Assembly: GCA_036397475.1 (NCBI GenBank)
Contig: DASWIV010000016.1
Span: 1 to 9,805, forward strand
DNA from: DASWIV01 sp036397475
GTDB taxonomy: Bacteria > JAJVIF01 > JAPKYR01
Reading direction: 5' to 3'
Length of the DNA stretch: 9,805 bases
Positions within the stretch are counted from its first letter, which is position 1, and every line of letters starts with the position of its first letter. This document shows, one piece after another, positions 1 through 5,616 of this stretch. Both the position numbers and the translations under genes were made by a program. Below the pieces are notes generated by a model, which did no database searches, was not told the DNA's origin, and worked only from the letters and a program-made list of their open reading frames with translations.

Positions 1-1
1 G

Positions 2-1171
2 GTGCTGACAAATATCTCGAAATATCCGGAGATAGGTTTTTTCCCCCTGTCTGAAAAGCTGAAGAAACAGGGGTATTACACGATGGGATTCCCATCGGCG
101 GTGCATCTCGGGAACGAATTCAATTACGATCGTGGATGGGATACTTACTGCCAGACGACATCGAGGAAATTCCAGGACCGCTACCAGTGGGCTCCATTCG
201 GGATTGCCGCCAGGGTCGGACTGGCTTATGAAAGGCATATCGCGAGAAATTCGGATGAGGTCAACCATGCATTTTTGAGCCTCGTAGATACTCATGAACA
301 GGTAAGTGGAGCGCCATTTTTCGCGTGGGTCCACTATTTCGATCCGCATACACCGTACCAGCCGGACGATGAATACCTGTCGCTCTTTTCAGATGGATAC
401 AGCGGAGAACTTACAGGATCGCAGGCTGATTGCGACAGGATAAATTCGCACATCGAAGAATTTAAAACAGGCGCAGCGTTTCCGGAGGGAATATCGCAGG
501 ATGATATCGACCACATGATCGACCGGTATGACGCCGAGATACGGGAAATGGACGATCATTTTGGCGACCTTATCGAACATTTAAAGGAACTCGGAATTTA
601 TGAAAACACGGTGATCGTGATAGTGTCAGACCATGGCGAAGGGCTGTACGACAATGGGTATTTCGGGCACAATATTTCACTTAAAGAATTTGAGATTCAG
701 GTAGTCTGCATGGTTAAGGGACCGGATATTGCCGCGAATCCGGATGAATTTCTCAGCCTGACCGATCTGGCAGATTATGTGGAATATGTATCGGGTGTAG
801 ATGAAAATCCTGAAAGTTCCAGGCTTACTTCCGGGATTCCCGACAACAGGTTTGTCGACGATCCCTCCGCATCGATGATTTTTCTACGTGCGCATTCGTG
901 GCTTGAGTATCCATGGAAGCTTATCCGAAACGCGAGTCCTGAAGGGAAGGGGACAACGTATGAATTGTATAACCTGATGCAGGATCCGCTGGAAAAAAAT
1001 GATCTGTTCGATCCTGAGGAGACGGGATCGAACGAAATCAGGGGCGACCTGCAACACTGGATCGAATTCAACAGTGCTGATTTCACTGACCTTTTAAAAC
1101 GTGCCGGAACAACTGAATCACTGGACCCATCGACACTTGAGATGCTCAGGTCGCTGGGTTACATTTATTAG
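2..1171 (+). CDS. Sulfatase / alkaline-phosphatase-superfamily hydrolase, C-terminal part (5' end off the window)
   Basis: The frame is open from the first bases, so the GTG at position 2 is probably internal and the N-terminus is missing. Numbering from that GTG gives 389 residues. Visible family marks are FFPLSEKLKKQGYYT with NYDRGWDTY (the usual sulfatase 'L.E.LK..GY.T...GFDRGF'), HYFDPHTPY at about 111-119, a YDAEIREMD helix, and SDHGEG, whose D210 and H211 match the conserved metal ligands. LYNLMQDPLEKNDLFD resembles the usual sulfatase tail, and LRSLGYIY closes the protein in the family style. The N-terminal metal aspartates and the C/S-x-P-x-R site that is converted to formylglycine would lie upstream and cannot be checked. 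The family hydrolyses sulfate esters, or phosphoester/phosphoglycerol groups in relatives. Substrate and location are unknown. It is followed 18 nt later by a membrane-protein gene, so co-transcription is likely. Confidence 0.87.
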   Translation: MLTNISKYPEIGFFPLSEKLKKQGYYTMGFPSAVHLGNEFNYDRGWDTYCQTTSRKFQDRYQWAPFGIAARVGLAYERHIARNSDEVNHAFLSLVDTHEQVSGAPFFAWVHYFDPHTPYQPDDEYLSLFSDGYSGELTGSQADCDRINSHIEEFKTGAAFPEGISQDDIDHMIDRYDAEIREMDDHFGDLIEHLKELGIYENTVIVIVSDHGEGLYDNGYFGHNISLKEFEIQVVCMVKGPDIAANPDEFLSLTDLADYVEYVSGVDENPESSRLTSGIPDNRFVDDPSASMIFLRAHSWLEYPWKLIRNASPEGKGTTYELYNLMQDPLEKNDLFDPEETGSNEIRGDLQHWIEFNSADFTDLLKRAGTTESLDPSTLEMLRSLGYIY

Positions 1172-1174
1172 GGT

Positions 1175-1181
1175 AGAGGGG
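1175..1181 (+). promoter_or_regulatory. Shine-Dalgarno-like AGAGGGG that favours the ATG at 1190
   Basis: The purine run AGAGGGG ends 8 nt before the ATG at 1190. It overlaps the upstream GTG at 1181, so it could not serve that start at normal spacing. This is one of the few good SD sequences in the window, and it argues for starting the next gene three codons later than the longest ORF. Confidence 0.5.
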
Positions 1182-1189
1182 TGAACCAG

Positions 1190-1837
1190 ATGCCATTCAA
1201 TGTCCCGCAAATTGTAATTCTGATTATTGGACTTGTTCTGACTTTTTTCGGGTTGTCGTTATATAAAACACTGATCAAGCTTGTTGGATTTGTTGTGGGA
1301 GCATCGTATGGAATTTACCTTTATTCACTGCTGATGGGAAGTCTCAGCTGGGATCCTCTTTATATTTACATAACCGTGGCCCTGATAGTGTTGATACTTG
1401 GCATGATGGGAATCATGCTTGCGCAGTTCGCGAATGTAGTGATGTTTTTCCTTGCCGGGGGAATGGTCGGGCTGATCATGGGAAAAATCCTTACCGGAAT
1501 TCCAGCCGATCAGGCTATGAGCGTATTCAGCGGAGAAAATGTCGAAATATTACTTCAGCCAAAGGCATCGGATTTATTCTGGTTCCTGGGAGGAGGAATA
1601 ATATTCGTAATAGCCCTGGACACACTGGTAATGCTGAGTTTGACCATTGCGGGCGCTGGATTAATCTGGATGGCGATCAAGCCTATGAATTTACTGGAGG
1701 GAAGCGTTCCGGACTGGATAATCCCTGTATTCCTGGGATTTATAGGGCTGATGGTGCAGGAGGCCAACAGGAAGCGCAGGAAGCCTGAAGCGGCGCGGAT
1801 AATGAAAGAGAAAATGGTAAGGAAATCGGATAAGTAA
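1190..1837 (+). CDS. Polytopic membrane protein, DUF4203/TMEM198-like
   Basis: The protein has 215 residues from ATG 1190; the alternative GTG at 1181 would add three. It is almost entirely hydrophobic, with about six or seven membrane segments near residues 6-23, 28-46, 55-74, 78-98, 129-148, 149-163 and 174-190. A strongly basic cytoplasmic tail follows (NRKRRKPEAARIMKEKMVRK). The start, with glycine-rich helices around GLSLYKTLIKLVGFVVGASYG, resembles the DUF4203/TMEM198-type repeat of paired helices; this is recognition by eye. No catalytic motif is visible and no function is proposed beyond an integral membrane protein. It lies 18 nt after the sulfatase and 7 nt before another membrane protein, so the three probably share a transcript. 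Confidence 0.75.
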   Translation: MPFNVPQIVILIIGLVLTFFGLSLYKTLIKLVGFVVGASYGIYLYSLLMGSLSWDPLYIYITVALIVLILGMMGIMLAQFANVVMFFLAGGMVGLIMGKILTGIPADQAMSVFSGENVEILLQPKASDLFWFLGGGIIFVIALDTLVMLSLTIAGAGLIWMAIKPMNLLEGSVPDWIIPVFLGFIGLMVQEANRKRRKPEAARIMKEKMVRKSDK

Positions 1838-1844
1838 ATTTCCA

Positions 1845-2258
1845 ATGGAGTATACAGTCACACATCATATTGGATACACGGTCATCGGCCTGATTACAAT
1901 GGGAATAATTCTATTTTCTATCAAAACAGAAACGGATTTTCTTTATAAATACCGGCAGTACAAATTCCAGTTCGCTCTCTCCTTACTCAGTATTTTCGTT
2001 ATGATAGTGCTGTCCCTGACGCTTCTCGGGCACTGGTTTATTCCCCAGATCGTAACCATGTTTACCCTGATGATTCTGGGGCCATTTCTTCTTATACTGG
2101 CTCCAGTTATCTTATGGTTACGAGCCAGGACATTCCGCGGGCTTGAAAGAAAATGGCGGAAAGAGCAGGATAAATTGATAACTGAGATAGAGGATATAAT
2201 CGATGAGAAGAAGCGGGAGAGGATCATGCAGGGGAAATCGGAGCGCGGAGAGGACTAA
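1845..2258 (+). CDS. Small membrane protein with three predicted helices and a charged helical tail
   Basis: The protein has 137 residues. Hydrophobic segments lie near residues 8-25, 41-62 and 66-91. A very polar, probably helical C-terminus follows (about 92-137: RARTFRGLERKWRKEQDK and onward, rich in K/R/E), with heptad-like spacing that could form a coiled coil on the cytoplasmic side. I do not recognise a family. The ATG follows the previous stop by 7 nt and has no SD, which suggests translational coupling. The tail could be a docking site for a soluble partner, but nothing in the sequence names one. Transcription probably ends or restarts in the 103-bp gap downstream. Confidence 0.7.
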   Translation: MEYTVTHHIGYTVIGLITMGIILFSIKTETDFLYKYRQYKFQFALSLLSIFVMIVLSLTLLGHWFIPQIVTMFTLMILGPFLLILAPVILWLRARTFRGLERKWRKEQDKLITEIEDIIDEKKRERIMQGKSERGED

Positions 2259-2289
2259 TCGAACACTAATAAGCATATGCTCAGGATTA

Positions 2290-2305
2290 TTCCATGAAAA
2301 TGGAA
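2290..2305 (+). other. Perfect 6-bp hairpin with GAAA tetraloop in the gap before DUF58
   Basis: TTCCAT-GAAA-ATGGAA pairs perfectly around a GNRA-type GAAA loop. No T-run follows, so it does not look like a standard intrinsic terminator. It may be a small RNA structure in the leader of the DUF58 transcript or an end-of-message processing site for the upstream operon. Confidence 0.35.
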
Positions 2306-2332
2306 CCTGTGCGACTTATTAACGCTCTTATG

Positions 2333-2338
2333 TATAAA
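2333..2338 (+). promoter_or_regulatory. Possible -10 element (TATAAA) ahead of DUF58
   Basis: TATAAA lies 23 bp before the DUF58 ATG in the 103-bp gap. No convincing -35 box sits 16-18 bp upstream (the sequence there is TGCGAC). The support is AT-richness and position only. Confidence 0.2.
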
Positions 2339-2361
2339 TGTGATTAAATATTAAGCATATT

Positions 2362-3264
2362 ATGGGAAACCCCGATGTAAAACCCGCGAAAGTCGCTGTC
2401 GATTCTGAATTCCTGAATAAACTTGGACGACTGAAAATCGAGACGAGGAAAATCCTTGCAGGAGTAATGAAAGGCGACAAGAGAAGCCGTGCCTACGGCA
2501 CGTCGGTGGAATTCGCCGATTACAGAGACTACCATCGCGGGGATGACCTCAGGTATCTCGACTGGAACATCTATGCGCGACTCGAGAGATTTTTCCTGAA
2601 GCTGTTTCACGAGGAAGAAGATCTGACTGTGCATATACTTGTCGATGTCTCCCTGTCGATGGAGACCGGGGAGCCGAATAAATCAACCTACGCCAGGAAA
2701 CTCGCGGCATGCCTGAGTTACATCGCGTTGTCGAACCTCGACAGGATAAGTGTCACCTCGTTTGCGGACGGGATTCAGAAAGGCACACAGTTACTTCGCG
2801 GCAAAGGGCATTTCGGGATTGTCGTGGAAATGCTTAACTCGGTGGTGTCGGAATCCTCAACGGATTTTGAGGCGTCGGTCAAGGAATTCAACCTCAGGCA
2901 GAGATCCAAAGGGCTTGTTTTTGTGATAAGCGACTTTCTCGATCCGGTTAAACTCAAGGATGGATTGAAAAGGCTGGCGTACAGGAAGCACGACATAGTT
3001 TTGATACAAGTTCTGGATAAAAATGAAATCGATCCGGAACTCCGTGGCGACTGGGCACTAACTGATATTGAAACGGGAGAAATAATAGAAGTTTCGATAA
3101 GCCCACGCTTATTATCGGATTACAAGAGGAAAATGGTGGCGTACCTGAAGGACCTGAAATCGTTCGCGTCGAAAATGCACGCGGGATATGTCCTTGTGAC
3201 AACTGACATTGATGTTGAGGATTTCATTTTAAAGGAGCTTGCCTTTGCAGGTTACGTCAGGTGA
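2362..3264 (+). CDS. DUF58-family protein with VWA-like fold
   Basis: The protein has 300 residues. The DUF58 signature is very clear: EFADYRDY at about 50-57, GDDLRYLDWN at 60-69, then ARLERFFLKLFHEEED. A VWA-like fold follows, with metal-site motif DVSLSM (D95, S97, S99) and a second acidic site in VISDF (D191). It has no signal peptide or membrane helix, so it is the short cytosolic form. In known clusters DUF58 proteins pair with MoxR AAA+ ATPases and with BatA/BatB-like membrane VWA proteins in envelope stress or complex-assembly roles. Here the two membrane VWA genes lie downstream but no MoxR gene is upstream. The start has no SD. The last 13 nt overlap the 3' end of a convergent gene on the other strand. 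Confidence 0.92.
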   Translation: MGNPDVKPAKVAVDSEFLNKLGRLKIETRKILAGVMKGDKRSRAYGTSVEFADYRDYHRGDDLRYLDWNIYARLERFFLKLFHEEEDLTVHILVDVSLSMETGEPNKSTYARKLAACLSYIALSNLDRISVTSFADGIQKGTQLLRGKGHFGIVVEMLNSVVSESSTDFEASVKEFNLRQRSKGLVFVISDFLDPVKLKDGLKRLAYRKHDIVLIQVLDKNEIDPELRGDWALTDIETGEIIEVSISPRLLSDYKRKMVAYLKDLKSFASKMHAGYVLVTTDIDVEDFILKELAFAGYVR

Positions 3265-3656
3265 TCCTGTTTTGACCGAATTCGACGGGCCTTGTCCATG
3301 GCCAGTGTCAGCTGCTTGTACAGGATGCCTATCTCATGGCGGATTGAATTACAGCGAGCTTCGAGGGATTCAAATTCCTGAAGGTCGAGAATCTGGGTCC
3401 TTTTGCAGAGTACAAGCCGGGCGTGGACCTGTTCCAGGGCTAGCAGGGAATTTTTAAATAAATCTATGCGCTTGAAGGGATTGGTTATCGACTGGGCGTA
3501 GGAAATATTTTCGATGACCGAAAGTGAGGAATCCAGAAGGATCGGAACCAGCATGAACTGTTCGGCAGGCGGAAAAAAGGATGTACGATATTTAAGCACC
3601 GAATGGAATTCCGATGCCCTGGCAATTATTTTCAACTGTTCTGCGCTGGTTCCCAT
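3252..3656 (-). CDS. Four-helix-bundle protein, Avd-like / 23S rRNA-IVP-like
   Basis: The protein has 134 residues with four amphipathic helices, near 4-24, 31-53, 61-87 and 92-122. The pattern matches the four-helix-bundle superfamily, especially Avd of diversity-generating retroelements: SFFPPAEQF before helix 2 (Avd 'F....RF.L'), LFKNSLLALEQVHARLVL (Avd 'LL..A...L...R.LLRLAH'), and LQEFESL with HEIGILYKQL (Avd 'L....Y......EIGRMLGGWL'). Avd binds nucleic acid and the retroelement reverse transcriptase. No reverse transcriptase, template repeat or lectin-type variable gene is visible here, so this is an orphan copy. It is the only gene on the minus strand and lies between DUF58 and the BatA-like gene. 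A TAA directly precedes the ATG, so the frame cannot extend upstream. A promoter candidate lies about 36 nt upstream. The family assignment is by eye. Confidence 0.75.
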   Translation of the reverse strand: MGTSAEQLKIIARASEFHSVLKYRTSFFPPAEQFMLVPILLDSSLSVIENISYAQSITNPFKRIDLFKNSLLALEQVHARLVLCKRTQILDLQEFESLEARCNSIRHEIGILYKQLTLAMDKARRIRSKQDHLT

Positions 3657-3670
3657 TTATGCACTCAAAC

Positions 3671-3711
3671 CGCAGATTTCTGATTATCATTATTTTACTC
3701 CATGATCTGCG
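3671..3711. promoter_or_regulatory. Inverted repeat CGCAGAT...ATCTGCG in the divergent intergenic region
   Basis: CGCAGAT (3671-3677) and ATCTGCG (3705-3711) form a perfect 7-bp dyad with a 27-bp spacer. Each arm is further flanked by AA/TT after a one-base bulge. The dyad sits between the divergent starts of the Avd-like gene and the BatA-like gene and overlaps the minus-strand promoter candidate, so it could be an operator for one or both genes. Confidence 0.35.
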
Positions 3712-3720
3712 TTCGGACAA
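3692..3720 (-). promoter_or_regulatory. Candidate sigma-70-type promoter for the Avd-like gene
   Basis: Read on the minus strand, TTGTCC (plus 3715-3720) and TAAAAT (plus 3692-3697) are separated by exactly 17 bp. They match the consensus at 4/6 and 5/6 positions. The expected start near 3685 would give a leader of about 29 nt. This is a consensus match only. Confidence 0.4.
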
Positions 3721-3739
3721 TAGGGAATAAAGTCATTAA

Positions 3740-5599
3740 ATGAGTTTGAATAACCCGATAGCATTACTGTTCGCCGGCGTTATCCCGGTGATTATCGCGT
3801 TGTACCTGCTGCGACTGAAGCGGCGCAGGCACCTTATCTCGTCCACTTTTTTCTGGACTGAAATGATCCAGGATCTGCAGGCGAATGTTCCGTTCCAGAA
3901 GTTGAGATGGAACATTTTATTATTCCTTCAATTGCTCATCGCGCTCGCGATTATTTTTTCACTGGTGGACCCGTCGATAAAAGCCGCGCTTAACGAAGGA
4001 CGGCGCTCGATTTTTATTGTGGATACCTCTGCCAGCATGAAATCCGTGGATTCAGGCAAGTCCAGGTTTGACACCGTTATTGAGGATATCAGGCGATACT
4101 GCCAGAGCCTGTCTCCACGTGAGCAGGTTATGCTTATCGTTGCGGGTGAGCATGCGGAAGTCGGGCTGGAATTCACTGATAATCTTCCCGCGATAGAGAG
4201 GGTGCTCGATTCACTGAAGCCCGGGGACACCCGTAGCGACCTTACCACCGCTTATGCGCTCGCTCAGGCGAGGGCTGACCAGATCGATCAACCGTTCATT
4301 GTGATCGCCAGCGATTTTTCCGGCATCGATAATAACCTGTTTGAAAATTCCACCTATCCTATCAATTACCTGAAAGTGGGAGAGGAAGCTCCGAATGCAG
4401 GCATCACCGATTTTTCAGTTCCGTCCGTGAATATTGAAACCGGGATGGTGTCTCCATTTGTATCGATAAGAAATTACTCCGACAACGATGTGGATTGCGA
4501 CGTCGAGTTCTATTCAGATGGGGAGCTGGTCGATGTACGCTCGGTCGAGATCGAGGCAAGGTCGAGAATCGGACGCCAGTTCAGGGATGTCCCGTTTGTG
4601 GTTATCGAAAACGATGACAGCGTCCTGGAAGTAAGGCTTGATTACGACGATGCGTTAGAGGTGGACAACATCGCGTACGCTATCCCGCAAATATCGGATA
4701 CCATGGATATCCTGCTTGCAGGGGATGACGATTTCATACTCCTGGCGTTAATGGGGCTTCCGGGCATCAGATTGTTCCAGGTAACCCGGGAGGATTTCGA
4801 ACCGGAAGACCAGTATGACCTTGTCATATTTCCGGGATGGGCGCCTGAAAATCTTCCCGCGGGCAACTACGTTTTTTTTAATCCGCCTGATACCGACTAT
4901 CTCCCGGTAACCATGGGCGAGCCGGTTGAGCTTCCGAAAGTCACCGACTGGGAAGATGGACATCCATTAATGAGGTTCGTCAATCCCGGAAGCTTCAATG
5001 TATTCACCGCCAGAAAGATGACGCTCGATCCGGGCACCATAAACCTCATAGATTCCGACCAGACGTCGCTGATGGCATACGGTGAGAGGAATTACCTGAG
5101 GATGCTAGTGTTCCCGTTCAATCTTACCGGGACCGACCTGATCACTAAGCCTACGTATCCCGTCATCCTTATGAACACGGTCAGTTTTTTCAGGACGTAT
5201 ATGAGGTCGAGCGAGTCGGGTATCCAGGCGCAGGGAATCAGCGCGGTTCGAATTGAAAATCTTGGCGAGAAAATTTCACTTTTATCTCCCGACGGTGATG
5301 TACAGGAGTTTCCGATCGACGCGGGTTACGCGTATGTCGATGTTGACGAAACAGGCGTTTACAAAATGAACGTCCTGGGAGGGGCAGGGGACAGCGGCGA
5401 GTCAAACCTGATCGTAAATTTCTTCGATGAATCCGAAAGCGACATAAACGATTTTCTGCCCTTATCCCAGGTCAGCGGGAATACGAACGCGGTACGATTC
5501 GAGGTCGAAGGGGAGAAACGCCTTTGGAAATGGATGGGCTTATCCGCTTTGCTTGTTTTGTGTGTCGAGTGGTTTTTTTACCACAGGAAAGGATTTTAA
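3740..5599 (+). CDS. BatA-like membrane protein with VWA domain
   Basis: The protein has 619 residues. The BatA N-terminal module comes first: helix about 6-24, the basic stretch RLKRRRHLISSTFFW, and a second helix about 60-78. A VWA domain follows (about 88-210) with metal-site motif DTSASM (D95, S97, S99), DTRSDLTTA, and IASDFSG. A beta-rich adhesion-like region (about 215-315) and a degenerate amidotransferase-like Rossmann segment (about 323-400: ILLAGDDDFI, then YDLVIFPGW, LPAGNYVFFNPP) come next. A C-terminal helix at about 596-613 ends in YHRKGF. Most of the protein probably faces the periplasm or cell exterior. BatA proteins work with MoxR/DUF58 partners in envelope assembly or stress tolerance; the exact role here is unknown. 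An in-frame TAA abuts the ATG, and the nearest SD-like run (AGGGA, 3722-3726) is 13 nt away, which is unusually far. Confidence 0.9.
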   Translation: MSLNNPIALLFAGVIPVIIALYLLRLKRRRHLISSTFFWTEMIQDLQANVPFQKLRWNILLFLQLLIALAIIFSLVDPSIKAALNEGRRSIFIVDTSASMKSVDSGKSRFDTVIEDIRRYCQSLSPREQVMLIVAGEHAEVGLEFTDNLPAIERVLDSLKPGDTRSDLTTAYALAQARADQIDQPFIVIASDFSGIDNNLFENSTYPINYLKVGEEAPNAGITDFSVPSVNIETGMVSPFVSIRNYSDNDVDCDVEFYSDGELVDVRSVEIEARSRIGRQFRDVPFVVIENDDSVLEVRLDYDDALEVDNIAYAIPQISDTMDILLAGDDDFILLALMGLPGIRLFQVTREDFEPEDQYDLVIFPGWAPENLPAGNYVFFNPPDTDYLPVTMGEPVELPKVTDWEDGHPLMRFVNPGSFNVFTARKMTLDPGTINLIDSDQTSLMAYGERNYLRMLVFPFNLTGTDLITKPTYPVILMNTVSFFRTYMRSSESGIQAQGISAVRIENLGEKISLLSPDGDVQEFPIDAGYAYVDVDETGVYKMNVLGGAGDSGESNLIVNFFDESESDINDFLPLSQVSGNTNAVRFEVEGEKRLWKWMGLSALLVLCVEWFFYHRKGF

Positions 5600-5616
5600 T
5601 GATCGCGACCAATTAA
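5585..5616 (+). promoter_or_regulatory. SD plus 5-codon mini-ORF bridging the BatA-like and VWA/amidotransferase-like genes
   Basis: AGGAAAGGA (5585-5593) is a good SD but lies 23 nt from the ATG at 5617, which is too far. It is 5 nt from an ATG at 5599 that overlaps the upstream stop (TAATG). That ATG opens a frame encoding M-I-A-T-N, and its TAA (5614-5616) directly abuts the downstream ATG. Termination and re-initiation through this mini-ORF would explain translation of the next gene. The pattern is visible in the sequence; the function is inferred. Confidence 0.35.

Larger units (their letters stand above)
2270..2360. repeat. 9-bp direct repeat TAAGCATAT flanking the DUF58 leader
   Basis: TAAGCATAT occurs at 2270-2278 and again at 2352-2360, directly before the DUF58 start codon. 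The first copy overlaps a perfect 10-bp palindrome, AGCATATGCT (2272-2281). The copies lie 82 bp apart, at either end of the only non-coding gap before DUF58. They could be a binding-site pair or chance in AT-rich sequence. Confidence 0.3.

Noticed and set aside
2344..2634. Minus-strand 96-codon ORF over the DUF58 start
   Set aside because: It lies opposite a strongly conserved DUF58 signature, so it is a shadow frame.
3239..3457. Plus-strand 72-codon ORF after DUF58
   Set aside because: Its translation is rich in cysteine, proline and glycine without family character, and it is antisense to the better-supported Avd-like frame.
3252..3739. A complete diversity-generating retroelement
   Set aside because: Only an Avd-like protein is present. 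No reverse transcriptase motifs, template repeat or variable-repeat gene could be seen in the 9.8 kb.
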